The notes under the pieces: generated by a model
What the model was told of the DNA's origin: nothing
Seen by the model: the letters and a program-made list of their open reading frames with translations, nothing else
The model's database searches: none
In this document: positions 53,081 through 61,371 of the stretch, in pieces
Position numbering within the stretch: the first letter of the stretch is position 1
Layout: each line of letters begins with the position of its first letter
Program-made: the position numbers and the translations under genes
NCBI RefSeq assembly: GCF_002237595.1
Contig: NZ_CP022529.1
Span: 4,432,001 to 4,496,000, forward strand
Direction of reading: 5' to 3'
DNA: 64,000 nucleotides
From: Labrenzia sp. VG12
GTDB lineage: Bacteria > Pseudomonadota > Alphaproteobacteria > Rhizobiales > Stappiaceae

Positions 53081-53974
53081 TCAAAGAGCGTTGACCGGCA
53101 CTTTCAGGAAGGTCTTGCCGTCATCGTCTGCCGGCGGCAGCTTGCCCGCACGCATGTTGACCTGCAGTGAGGGTATGATCAGCTTCGGCATGTCCAGCTG
53201 GGCGTCGCGTTCGGTGCGGAACTTGACGAACTCCGCCTTGGTCTTGCCGCCGCCGACATGGATATTGTGTTCCTTTTCAGCGCCGACCGTGGTTTCCCAT
53301 TCGATGTTGCGGCCGTTCGGGCCATAGTCGTGGCACATGAACAGGCGCATGTCGTCGGGCAGCGCGAGCACCTTCTGGATACTGTCGTAAAGGGTTGCCG
53401 CGTCGCCGCCCGGAAAGTCCGCGCGGGCAGAGCCGCCATCCGGCATGAACAGGGTGTCGCCTGCGAAAGCCGAATTGCCCATGACATGCACCATGCAGGC
53501 CGGCGTATGACCGGGCGTGTACATCGCAAAGGCAGTCATTTCGCCGATCTGGTAGGTATCACCATCCTGGAACAGCTTGTCGAACTGGCTGCCGTCCCGC
53601 TGGAACTCCGTGCCTTCATTGAAGATCTTGCCGAAGGTCTCCTGGATCACGGTGATCTTGTCGCCAATGCCGAGTTTGCCGCCAAGCTGCTGCTGGATAT
53701 AGGGCGCGGCCGACAGATGGTCGGCGTGAACATGGGTCTCGATCAGCCATTCCAGGTCCAGGTCGTTGTCCCGGATATGGGCAATGATCTCGTCGGCATG
53801 ATCATAGGTGATCCGGCCGGCCGCATAATCGATGTCCATCACGCTGTCGACGACCGCGCAGGCCTTCGAGGCCGGGTCCTTGACGACGTAGCTGATCGTA
53901 TTGGTCGCCGGATCGAAAAAGCCCGTGACCTCAGGAGCAACGGCCATGTCGACCGGATAGTTCGAGTTGCTCAT
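53081..53974 (-). CDS. blh: Blh-type metallo-beta-lactamase fold persulfide dioxygenase
   Basis: A 297-residue iron-dependent enzyme expected to oxidise glutathione persulfide to sulfite in the cytoplasm. Metal ligands are visible: THVHADHLSA (HxHxDH, about residue 80), YTPGHTPACMVH and the Asp in FAGDTLF. FMCHDYGPNGRNIEWETTVGAEKEHNIHV near the C-terminus is characteristic of the Blh/PDO branch. ATG 53974 has GGGAGA upstream. It is third in an operon after two YeeE/YedE genes under a BigR/SqrR-type operator. The symbol is by homology to the BigR-linked hydrolase. Confidence 0.88.
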   Translation of the reverse strand: MSNSNYPVDMAVAPEVTGFFDPATNTISYVVKDPASKACAVVDSVMDIDYAAGRITYDHADEIIAHIRDNDLDLEWLIETHVHADHLSAAPYIQQQLGGKLGIGDKITVIQETFGKIFNEGTEFQRDGSQFDKLFQDGDTYQIGEMTAFAMYTPGHTPACMVHVMGNSAFAGDTLFMPDGGSARADFPGGDAATLYDSIQKVLALPDDMRLFMCHDYGPNGRNIEWETTVGAEKEHNIHVGGGKTKAEFVKFRTERDAQLDMPKLIIPSLQVNMRAGKLPPADDDGKTFLKVPVNAL

Positions 53975-54002
53975 CTCATTCTCCCAATTCCTGCCGGCAC
54001 CG

Positions 54003-54437
54003 TCAGGCTTTTGCCGGTTTGTGACGGTGGCCCTGTGTGTTCATCCAGCGGGCGGTCACGATGCCAGCCGCAATGGCAAGGGCCGTTATCACGGGTTCGA
54101 TGCCAAGGCCGATCACCGGAATCAATCCACCCGGACAGAATCCGCTAAGGCCCCAGCCTATTCCAAAAACCGCCGAGCCGCCGATCAGTTTCCTGTCGAG
54201 GTCGGTTTTGGTCGGCAGGCTGAAAGCCTGGCCAAGCAGCGGCTTCTGCATCCGGAAGGCCAGCCGGTAGCCGATGGCTGTAACCAGGAGCGCGCCGCCC
54301 ATCACGAAGGCCAGGCTCGGATCCCAGGTTCCGGCAAAGTCGAAGAAGTTCAGAACCTTGGCCGGGTTGCCCATGCCGGAAATCAGAATACCGCAACCAA
54401 AGAGGAGGCCAAAGCCGAAAGCTGTCAGAAGTCTCAT
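54003..54437 (-). CDS. YeeE/YedE-family (DUF6691-like) membrane protein
   Basis: A 144-residue half-size YeeE/YedE protein with four hydrophobic helices. ATG 54437 has GGAGG 8 bases upstream. GFGLLFGCGILISGMGNPAKVLNFFDF and IGWGLSGFCPGGLIPVIG carry the family glycines and the conserved cysteines (FGCG and GFCPGG) that, in thiosulfate or sulfane-sulfur channels of this family, pass the sulfur atom. It pairs with the next gene, 4 bases away, to make a complete two-part channel. A role in moving thiosulfate or polysulfide sulfur across the inner membrane fits the operon. Confidence 0.85.
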   Translation of the reverse strand: MRLLTAFGFGLLFGCGILISGMGNPAKVLNFFDFAGTWDPSLAFVMGGALLVTAIGYRLAFRMQKPLLGQAFSLPTKTDLDRKLIGGSAVFGIGWGLSGFCPGGLIPVIGLGIEPVITALAIAAGIVTARWMNTQGHRHKPAKA

Positions 54438-54441
54438 GATC

Positions 54442-54870
54442 TTAACCTCCAAACACGTGCCGGGTCAGGAACACGGTCAGCACTGCAGTGGCCATGAAGG
54501 TCATGGTCGCGACGATTGACCGCGCGGACAGGCGGGACATGCCGCACACGCCATGACCGCTGGTGCAGCCGGACCCGAAGGTGGTTCCGACCCCGGTCAG
54601 AAAGCCGCCCGCCACCAGAAGCAAGGGGGAAGACGGTACGGTGATTTCCGGCAGCTGGCCGGTGAACCCTAGCAGGACAAGCGGGCTGACGACCATGCCG
54701 GCCAGAAAGGCCGCGCGCCAGGCCCAGTCCGGGCTGAGCTCGGTCGTCAGGAAACCGCTGACGATGCCGTTGATGCCTGCGATACGTCCTTGAACCGCCA
54801 TCAGGGCCACGGCGGCGAGGCCGATCATCGTTCCGCCAAGGAAGCTGAGAAAGGGTGTGAAGTCAGTCAT
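54442..54870 (-). CDS. YeeE/YedE-family membrane protein, first gene of persulfide operon
   Basis: A 142-residue membrane protein with four helices. The family motif TTFGSGCTSGHGVCGMSRLSARSIVATMTFM with two conserved cysteines lies at about residues 95-125. It is the other half of the YeeE/YedE channel and the first gene of the unit YeeE-YeeE-blh-DUF442-SulP. The start ATG 54870 lies about 20 bases from a BigR/SqrR-like operator, so the operator overlaps the promoter and repression by occlusion is expected. The regulator gene itself is not in this window. Confidence 0.85.
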   Translation of the reverse strand: MTDFTPFLSFLGGTMIGLAAVALMAVQGRIAGINGIVSGFLTTELSPDWAWRAAFLAGMVVSPLVLLGFTGQLPEITVPSSPLLLVAGGFLTGVGTTFGSGCTSGHGVCGMSRLSARSIVATMTFMATAVLTVFLTRHVFGG

Positions 54871-54888
54871 GTCATGCTCATGTTTTTG

Positions 54889-54908
54889 ATATATTCGAAT
54901 ATATGAAT
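54889..54908. promoter_or_regulatory. BigR/SqrR-type persulfide-responsive operator
   Basis: The sequence holds a perfect 16-bp palindrome ATATATTCGAATATAT (54889-54904) and, overlapping it, ATTC-N8-GAAT (54893-54908), the form reported for SqrR of Rhodobacter. BigR operators in Agrobacterium and Xylella are similar AT-rich dyads over the -10 region of the blh operon. It stands immediately upstream of the YeeE start at 54870 and between divergent genes. Confidence 0.7.
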
Positions 54909-55049
54909 ATAATGCCAAAAGATCAAGAGCCTCGAGATCAACTGGCGACAGGTTTGGTCAAAAACGACAGGCTGGCACCAGGGCCTTTTTTGCGGCACTT
55001 TCTGGGAGACAGGGCGGCCGTCATTTGCGCCCGGATGTTGGGGGGACAT

Positions 55050-56114
55050 ATGAAAGCATTGACTGCACTTGCCGGGCTGATCGGGGCCATGGCTCTGTTG
55101 CTCGGCGGCAACCCGGCCGCACGTGCCGCGGAGGATGACACGAAAATAGCCCTGAAACTGTTCGGCAAACAGGACATTGAAAGCGACCTCGGTACCTGCC
55201 GGTTCTCTCTCTGGCAGGATGACCGCGACCCCGAAACGGACCGCTACGCCTATCTGTTTCACGTCAATTCCGGCGATCGGGGCTATGCCGGTCCGGCGCG
55301 GGTGAAGATTGGCGACACGGTGCATCAGCTCTTTGAACTTGCCGCCGGCGGGGCGGCCTCGAACGAAGTCGCTGGCCATTATCTCTATGCCAGCGATAAC
55401 CGGGAGGTGCGGGTTCACATTGAAATCCGGAGCGCTGACCAGAGTGGAGAAGACAATCGGATCAGCGATGCCGTGATGACCGTGATCCAGAAAGGCAAAG
55501 TTCCGTTTGTTGCCATTGCCAAGGGTGTTCTGGGCTGTGGAGGGCAGCAAACGGCGTCAGCGGCACCGGCCTATCAGCCTGATGCGCGAGCCCCCGGCCT
55601 GCCCAACGGCATTCCGATCGGGCGGCAAACCCTTCTGAACGACATGTCCGAACTGCCGCCCGTTCTGGTTCAGCTGATGCGCGAACAGACCGGCGATGAA
55701 TGCGATGTCGACGGCTACCATGCCTGGGGCGGCGCGCGGTATGTCATCAACGACTATTATCTGCTGTGGGAAGTGCCCTGCATCTCGGCGGCCTATCAGG
55801 CGGCCAGCGTCCTGGCCGTGACCGAGAACCCGCCGCGGGGCTGGGGCAACCTTCTCACCCTGCCGAACCCACCCGGCATTTCCGGTGAAGACTACCAGGC
55901 CATGAATGCCGATATACTCGGTCCCAAGGGACTGGTCCGCACCACCGCGCTCAGCCGCGGTGTCGGAGATTGTGGCCGCTACCGGGTTCACCGGCTGATC
56001 GACGGACCCGGCGAGGTTCTGGAGCTGGAACTCCTCGAATACCGGGAAAAAACCGACTGTGACGGGATCGAAATGGCCCCCAAGGAGTGGCCTCTTATCT
56101 ACCAGTCCTATTAA
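55050..56114 (+). CDS. DUF1176 domain secreted protein
   Basis: A 354-residue exported protein. ATG 55050 follows GGGGGGA by 4 bases and opens a clear signal peptide (MKALTALAGLIGAMALLLGG ... ARAA). The C-terminal two thirds are recognisable as DUF1176 (DVDGYHAWGGARYVINDYYLLWEVPCISAAYQAA and VGDCGRYRVHRL), a family of periplasmic proteins in proteobacteria with no known activity. Conserved cysteines suggest disulfides. Its last 20 bases overlap the end of the convergent DedA-PAP2 gene. Confidence 0.8.
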   Translation: MKALTALAGLIGAMALLLGGNPAARAAEDDTKIALKLFGKQDIESDLGTCRFSLWQDDRDPETDRYAYLFHVNSGDRGYAGPARVKIGDTVHQLFELAAGGAASNEVAGHYLYASDNREVRVHIEIRSADQSGEDNRISDAVMTVIQKGKVPFVAIAKGVLGCGGQQTASAAPAYQPDARAPGLPNGIPIGRQTLLNDMSELPPVLVQLMREQTGDECDVDGYHAWGGARYVINDYYLLWEVPCISAAYQAASVLAVTENPPRGWGNLLTLPNPPGISGEDYQAMNADILGPKGLVRTTALSRGVGDCGRYRVHRLIDGPGEVLELELLEYREKTDCDGIEMAPKEWPLIYQSY

Positions 56115-58143
56115 GCTTGTCAGCGCCGCCGGTCTGGACCTGTGCTTCCGGCCCGGTGGCAAGCACCACCTTTATGCCGTCGGCGCGCTGGCGGGTTTGC
56201 GCCCCGGGCAGCAACAGGGCCGGGTTGTCGGCCGGGTCGGGTACATGGACGTCTGTCCGCGGGCCCGAGAATTCGCCCATGGGTCTGAGAATATCTTCAT
56301 GAACGACGCTGCCGAGATAGAGCGCCTGCAGGCTGCCGCCCTCCAGGATCTCGTAGCGGCTTGGCCAGAGCCTCAGCACCCAGCGGCCACCGGCTTCGTC
56401 GGTGTCCTTGCGGATCAGCACCAGATCGGGTTGGCGGCCATTCTGGCTGCGCGGCAGGATCGGCAGGGAATCGGACGGGGTCTTGCCTTCCACAAAACCG
56501 CCCGCTGTCGTCAGCGACCATTTTGGTGGCAGCTGCCAGCCGGCTTTTTCGGCCGTATGGGCAAAGTGTTCAAGTGACCCGGAATACTGGATGACCAAGG
56601 GTTCCTCGCGGTCGCCATTCAGTTCGATCCGCCGCGCCGGCAGGCTTTGCCAGCCACTCTGGCGCCAGCCGGACGCCGTCAGCACTTCGGTGTTCGAGCG
56701 CGGTTCATAGGTCAGAAGCGCCTTGTCGAATGTGCTCGAAATGTGCCAGCCGCCGAACACGGCAAGGGTCGCCACAACGATGCCGGCTACGGTTGCACGT
56801 CCGATCTTCTCATTGTGAATCGGCCCGAAGACGAAGGCGAAGGCGGACACCATGGCCGTGCCGAAGAGAAGCCCGGCCAGAACGTCCGACATCCAGTGGG
56901 CGCCGAGATAGACACGCGAGAAGCCGATGGTGATGACGAAACTGGCGGCAATGGTGAAGATACTGGCCTTGGCCCAGCGATTGAGATCATGGGCGATCAG
57001 AACGGCGCAGATCCCGAACAGAACCGCCGTCAGCGTGGCATGGCCACTGGGGAAGCTGTAGGCGTCGGCGCCGGCATAGAGCTCGATTGGCCGCGAGCGG
57101 TGCAGCATCAGTTTGAACAGCGGTACGAACAGGGCCGTGCCGGCCATGGCGATGATGAACCCGGTGCCGCGCCGCCAGGCCTTGCGGCCAAACAGGTAAG
57201 CCGCGACGGCCACCGTGACGGCCGTGACGACGACGCCATCGCCGAGCGACGTCATGAACACCATGATCTTGTCGCCGACAGGTGTGCGCAGACTGTCAAA
57301 GAGGTTCAGGATGGCCAGATCTGCCCGCACCATCGGCTCGCCCGGGGCCACCTCGCCGACGATCCAGAAGAACAGCGGCATGGTGATCAGGAGCAGCAGC
57401 GCGGAGGCCAGCATGCCCGTGGACCGGGGATGGGCCGGATCGAAATTGCGCGCGATCCATTGTGACACCCGGTCCTCGCGCCTGGCAAAGCCGCGCACGA
57501 TGGCTGCGTGGGTGTTCGGGAAGAGGGGCAGAACGATCAGGATCAGCCAGCGGCCGAGCATGACAATCAGGAACACCACGAAGAGCAGTGCCCCCAGCAC
57601 AAGCGCCAGCCGGCCGCTGATCTGGCCAATGGCTCCAAGTGCGGATCCCGCAATGATGCCGGGAGCGATATGGACGATGGTCCAGGCGAAGGCGGAGGTG
57701 ACGTTGACCACCGAAAAGCGGGTGAAATTCATGCCGGCCATGCCGGCAATGCCCGGAACGACCGATTTCACACCGGGCACGAACCGGCCGATGAAGACGC
57801 TTTTGCCGCCGTGTTTCTGGAAGAACTGCTCGCCGGCCTCCACCAGGTGGGCATATTTGTTGAGCGGCCACATGGTCTTGATCTTGTCCTTGAAGCGCCA
57901 GCCGATCCAGTAGGAGATGGCGTCGCCGGCCGTCGCCCCGAGCGTGGTCCAGATGAACAGCGGCACCGGATCCAGTTTGCCGAGCCCGACCAGCGTGCCC
58001 GCGCCCACAAGCACCACCGTGGTCGGCACGAACAGGCCGATGATGAACAGAGCCTCGCCCATGGCGGCAAGAAAACAGATCAGCCCGGCAAGGGACGGGT
58101 TTTCGGCAATGAAGGTCAGGACGGGGTCAAGAAAGTCTGTCAC
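56095..58143 (-). CDS. DedA-PAP2 phosphatase-LssY three-domain membrane protein
   Basis: A 682-residue membrane protein in three parts. Residues about 1-215 are a DedA/SNARE-associated domain (GEALFIIGLFVPTTVVLVGAGTLVG, FIGRFVPGVKSVVPGIAGM with the conserved FxRxxP-like arginine). Residues about 245-445 are a PAP2 lipid phosphatase with all three motifs: KLMLHRSRP, PSGHATL and SRVYLGAHWMSDV. Residues about 470-670 resemble the LssY C-terminal domain. Such proteins may dephosphorylate and flip undecaprenyl or phospholipid phosphates; fusion would couple both steps. The start is GTG 58143 without a strong ribosome site. Confidence 0.88.
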   Translation of the reverse strand: MTDFLDPVLTFIAENPSLAGLICFLAAMGEALFIIGLFVPTTVVLVGAGTLVGLGKLDPVPLFIWTTLGATAGDAISYWIGWRFKDKIKTMWPLNKYAHLVEAGEQFFQKHGGKSVFIGRFVPGVKSVVPGIAGMAGMNFTRFSVVNVTSAFAWTIVHIAPGIIAGSALGAIGQISGRLALVLGALLFVVFLIVMLGRWLILIVLPLFPNTHAAIVRGFARREDRVSQWIARNFDPAHPRSTGMLASALLLLITMPLFFWIVGEVAPGEPMVRADLAILNLFDSLRTPVGDKIMVFMTSLGDGVVVTAVTVAVAAYLFGRKAWRRGTGFIIAMAGTALFVPLFKLMLHRSRPIELYAGADAYSFPSGHATLTAVLFGICAVLIAHDLNRWAKASIFTIAASFVITIGFSRVYLGAHWMSDVLAGLLFGTAMVSAFAFVFGPIHNEKIGRATVAGIVVATLAVFGGWHISSTFDKALLTYEPRSNTEVLTASGWRQSGWQSLPARRIELNGDREEPLVIQYSGSLEHFAHTAEKAGWQLPPKWSLTTAGGFVEGKTPSDSLPILPRSQNGRQPDLVLIRKDTDEAGGRWVLRLWPSRYEILEGGSLQALYLGSVVHEDILRPMGEFSGPRTDVHVPDPADNPALLLPGAQTRQRADGIKVVLATGPEAQVQTGGADKLNRTGR

Positions 58144-58366
58144 GAACGTCGTCTGGTCGTTTCTGAAAAGGCGCTAATCAAGCCCTCGTCCCCGGTTGGC
58201 ACGGCCATCCGGATGAGTCGGTTACCGCTTCATATAAGCGTGTCGTCTTTCATCCAACAGCCAAATTGTACTTTCTCCTGCCAGCCGCGAACAAACCGTA
58301 ACGATGGCTTTTTCGATTGAGCTGTTTCAAGATGCACCCAGCGCGCCTTTTCCGAGGAGATCTTTC

Positions 58367-59833
58367 GTGTTCGAATCCGCCCGCCTGCCGCAGAAAATGA
58401 CCAAGAAAGACTTCAAGAAACTGGAGCCCAAGTTGCGGGAAGCGCTGCTGGAGGCGCAGTTGCCCGTGGTCGAGAAGCAGCCCTTTTCAACTCTCATTCT
58501 GGTCGATGGTCTGGATGGCGCCGGCAAGGGCGAGGCCGTGGCCCGGCTTTATGGCTGGATGGACGCGCGCCATCTGGTCTGTAACGCCTATGGAGAGCCG
58601 ATGGACGAGGCCCGCCTGCGCCCTCCGCTCTGGCGCTACTGGCGGGATCTTCCGGCCAAGGGCGAAACGGCGATTGTCTTCGGCAGCTGGTACCAGTTCG
58701 TGCTCCGGGACTGGATCTACAAGAAGATCGACGACGACGCCTTTGAAAAGGCGCTGACGCGCATTCGCCGGTTTGAGGAGATGCTGGCCAACGAGGATGT
58801 CCTGATCCTGAAATTCTGGTTCTATCTGCCCAAGAAGGAACAGGAAAAGCGCCTGGAACACATTTCCAAGAAAGACGCGGCCCGGCACGTCCTGGCCGAC
58901 TGGGCGGCGCTGAAACACCACAAGAAGGCCAGCGAGGCCGGTGAAAAGATCATCCTGGAAACCAGCAAGGGCCACGCGCCCTGGTTCGTGATCCCGTCCC
59001 AGGACCCGGAGTACCGGGATTCAGCCCTTGCACAGACGGTTGCCAGTGCCATGAAACTCAAGCTGGAGGATGGCGAGCCGCAATCGATTGCCGCCCCGCC
59101 TGTCGTTGGGGGCCTCAAACGGGAAACCGCGGTCGATGCCATCGACCTCACCGAGACGCTGGAAAAGGAAGAATATCACGCGCTCCGGGACCAGTATCAG
59201 CATCAGCTGTCCGAACTCTCCGACCGCAAGGCCCTCACCAAAACCGGCGTGGTGCTGGTGTTCCAGGGCAATGATGCAGCCGGCAAGGGCGGCGCGATCC
59301 GCCGGGTGATCCGCCCGCTCGATCCGCGCATCTACAAGGTGCACCCGATCTCGGCGCCGACCGACGAAGAAAAGGCCCGCCCCTATCTGTGGCGCTTCTG
59401 GCGCCGGCTGCCACGCAAGGGCCATTTCGCCATCTTCGACCGCTCCTGGTACGAGCGGGTGCTGGTCGAACGGGTCGAAGGCTTTGCCGGCCACGAGGAC
59501 TGGCTGCGCGCCTACAACGAGATCAACGAGTTCGAACAGGAACTGACGGATTTCGGCTTCATCGTCTGCAAGTTCTGGCTGGCGATTTCCGAAGAGGAAC
59601 AGCTGCGCCGGTTCAAGGCCCGCGAGGACACGGCCTACAAGCAGCACAAGATCACCGACGAGGACTGGCGCAACCGCCTCAAATGGGACCAATACGCCAT
59701 CGCCGCCGGCGACATGGTCGACCGGACGTCCACCCACTACGCCCCCTGGACCCTGGTGTCGTCAGAGGACAAGCGCCATGCGCGGGTGAAGGTGCTGAAG
59801 ACGATTTGTGAGCGGTTGGAGGAGGTGCTTTAG
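58367..59833 (+). CDS. pap: Two-domain PPK2-family polyphosphate:AMP phosphotransferase
   Basis: A cytoplasmic kinase of about 488 residues made of two PPK2 domains. The first has DGLDGAGKGEAVARL with GSWYQFVLRD. The second has VFQGNDAAGKGGAIRRV, with DRSWYERVLVERVEG and KFWLAISEEEQLRRF. Two-domain PPK2 (class II, PAP) enzymes phosphorylate AMP to ADP with polyphosphate. The GTG at 58367 is preferred because GAGGAG lies 8 bases upstream and the protein then begins FESARLPQKM, like relatives; an in-frame ATG at 58304 would add 21 residues. The first Walker-like loop departs from the second, as usual in this class, where the C-terminal domain is catalytic. Confidence 0.92.
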   Translation: MFESARLPQKMTKKDFKKLEPKLREALLEAQLPVVEKQPFSTLILVDGLDGAGKGEAVARLYGWMDARHLVCNAYGEPMDEARLRPPLWRYWRDLPAKGETAIVFGSWYQFVLRDWIYKKIDDDAFEKALTRIRRFEEMLANEDVLILKFWFYLPKKEQEKRLEHISKKDAARHVLADWAALKHHKKASEAGEKIILETSKGHAPWFVIPSQDPEYRDSALAQTVASAMKLKLEDGEPQSIAAPPVVGGLKRETAVDAIDLTETLEKEEYHALRDQYQHQLSELSDRKALTKTGVVLVFQGNDAAGKGGAIRRVIRPLDPRIYKVHPISAPTDEEKARPYLWRFWRRLPRKGHFAIFDRSWYERVLVERVEGFAGHEDWLRAYNEINEFEQELTDFGFIVCKFWLAISEEEQLRRFKAREDTAYKQHKITDEDWRNRLKWDQYAIAAGDMVDRTSTHYAPWTLVSSEDKRHARVKVLKTICERLEEVL

Positions 59834-60034
59834 GGGGCTTGGGCCTTGGCGCCAACCCATATAGGAACCAATGTGCTTCGGGATATCTCTGCTTCAAGAG
59901 ACAATCTCCGAAACATTCTTGGTAGGCCTAGCAAGTGAAAGAGCGTATTGCAATTTCTGAAGAGAAACTTGCAGTACCTTCAAACAACGTGTCGCCAATT
60001 CATTGATTTTTCGCCAGAATTCGATGTTCTCATA

Positions 60035-60742
60035 CTATCGAATTTTCTCGCACGCGAGCAGTTGAATATATGGCGCGTTGGTGCCTTCTTTCTCTCCCGC
60101 ATTGCTGATGTTGTGATTATGTGCACCAGCGGCGTCAAGTTGGTGGGTATGATTTCCTCCGCCACCTGATGTTTTTGTGTCCACACGACCAAATCTCATA
60201 GCCCCGCCGGCAAAGTTGCTTCTGTTGTCGTTAAGTGTGCCGTTGTCAGTCGATCGATAAGTGTGTGTGTGGTTGCCTGCTACCGCAGCGACATGGGTAT
60301 GTTCACTTACTCCAGACGCGACATGACTGTGCTGGCCAACGGCGCGTTGTTCCTTGTCTTCCAGAGGGTTACCGACAGTCGCACCCAATACGCCGCCCTG
60401 GTTCAAGGCCACGACATATCTACCGCGCGCATTGTCGTAGGGGCGCCAAGCGTCGTTAGGACACTCTGTATCACGGAAAAAGACAATTGAACCGCGGGGT
60501 ATCGCTGACTTCCTCACGGATTCAATCTCTAACTCAAGTTCTGCCTGCTTGGATGTTAAAGCTTCAACGTTGTTTATTAGAAGGCGAATTGCGGCATCGT
60601 TACCGGTCGTCGTCTGTGCGAGAGACGCATTTGAAAATGTGAGGCTAGTTAGAAAGCTCAGCAATCCCGTCGCAATTATTCCGCGCCCTGTAGAGCTTAT
60701 CTGTTGCACATAAGTAGATGTTAACTCGTTGACTATCCTCAT
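60035..60742 (-). CDS. Secreted protein with C-terminal tail-fibre-tip-like HxH domain
   Basis: A 235-residue protein. ATG 60742 follows GAGG by 6 bases. An uncleaved or late signal anchor (GRGIIATGLLSFLTSLTFSNASLA, ending near residue 42) is followed by a coiled-coil stretch (AAIRLLINNVEALTSKQAELELEIESVRK). The C-terminal region resembles phage tail-collar/tip domains: IPRGSIVFFRDTECPNDAW, GRYVVALNQGG, then five His-x-His motifs (HSH, HTH, HTH, HTH, HNH) and the terminal NAPYIQLLACEKIR. In T4 gp37 such motifs bind iron in the fibre tip. No other phage genes are nearby, and codon use is AT-richer than the flanks. A surface-exposed trimeric adhesin-like role is possible. Confidence 0.72.
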   Translation of the reverse strand: MRIVNELTSTYVQQISSTGRGIIATGLLSFLTSLTFSNASLAQTTTGNDAAIRLLINNVEALTSKQAELELEIESVRKSAIPRGSIVFFRDTECPNDAWRPYDNARGRYVVALNQGGVLGATVGNPLEDKEQRAVGQHSHVASGVSEHTHVAAVAGNHTHTYRSTDNGTLNDNRSNFAGGAMRFGRVDTKTSGGGGNHTHQLDAAGAHNHNISNAGEKEGTNAPYIQLLACEKIR

Positions 60743-60953
60743 TTGTAGCCTCTTCGGTGCCAAATCTATGTTCCCAAATCAGTCGCAAAGGAGAAGTTTC
60801 TAGGCCGAATAGATCCTTGAGCGCATTGTTGAATTCAACGAGAACAAGCAACGCAATTAAGAACGCGCCTATACCACCCCAGCTCTTAAGTAAGTTTATC
60901 ATTGTGCCAACTTGACTATCAAAAGTTGCAATATTGTTCCACAAAATTCTCAC
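60645..60953 (-). CDS. Small membrane protein overlapping the HxH protein gene (uncertain)
   Basis: An open frame of up to 102 residues starting at GTG 60953, or 85 from ATG 60902. It has one membrane helix (GGIGAFLIALLVLVEFNNALKDLFG) and a polar tail with two cysteines. It overlaps the start of the HxH protein gene by 98 bases in another frame. Neither start has a good ribosome site. The hydrophobic profile looks genuine, but the evidence is weak. Confidence 0.35.
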   Translation of the reverse strand: MRILWNNIATFDSQVGTMINLLKSWGGIGAFLIALLVLVEFNNALKDLFGLETSPLRLIWEHRFGTEEATNEDSQRVNIYLCATDKLYRARNNCDGIAELSN

Positions 60954-61068
60954 GTACTGCTGTCTTGGAAGGTGGTTTGATCCTTCAACGTCACGTTACC
61001 GGCTCATCTGCAATAGGTTAAGCATCGAGTTTGGCAGGATGCATTCATCTAGTAAAAATGGCTCCCTC

Positions 61069-61127
61069 ACCTCCCCCCGCCAGATAGTCCATTGCCGCCT
61101 GAATCCGCCCTTGCCATGCGGAATGCC
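61069..61127. repeat. Partial copy of the aminotransferase 3' end (left copy)
   Basis: About 59 bases nearly identical to 61948-62004, the last codons of the minus-strand aminotransferase gene (encoding PHGKGG...AAMDYLA), with a C-run length change, one substitution and one small indel. Similarity stops abruptly at GGAATGCC on the right. The copies are about 880 bases apart and bracket the AT-rich segment with the frameshifted secreted gene. The surrounding 60954-61371 otherwise shows no gene. Confidence 0.75.
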
Positions 61128-61371
61128 CTGTTTTATCGGCTGCAGCCAAGCGTGAGCGGCCCAAATCCAGAAGATGAAGGGGAAAACGCCACCCAAAAAA
61201 CCGCGGCCGCCATCGGAGGGCGGGGAAACAATCATGTCCTGAAATTGGTATTGTACAATCGCAATGTCCTAGATAAAGCGACCGCACGCGTTCTTGCGCA
61301 GTTTCGCGATGGTTTTCTGGCTGAAACGATTGAATAAAGCTTCGAACAATTTGGGATTGAGGTCCAGTCCG

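Noticed and set aside
59948..60169. A 73-codon plus-strand frame opposite the HxH protein
   Set aside because: It lacks a ribosome site and overlaps the conserved C-terminal domain on the other strand.
61086..61335. A plus-strand open frame beginning in the duplicated aminotransferase fragment
   Set aside because: Its first part is antisense to duplicated coding DNA and the rest has no features; treated as non-coding.
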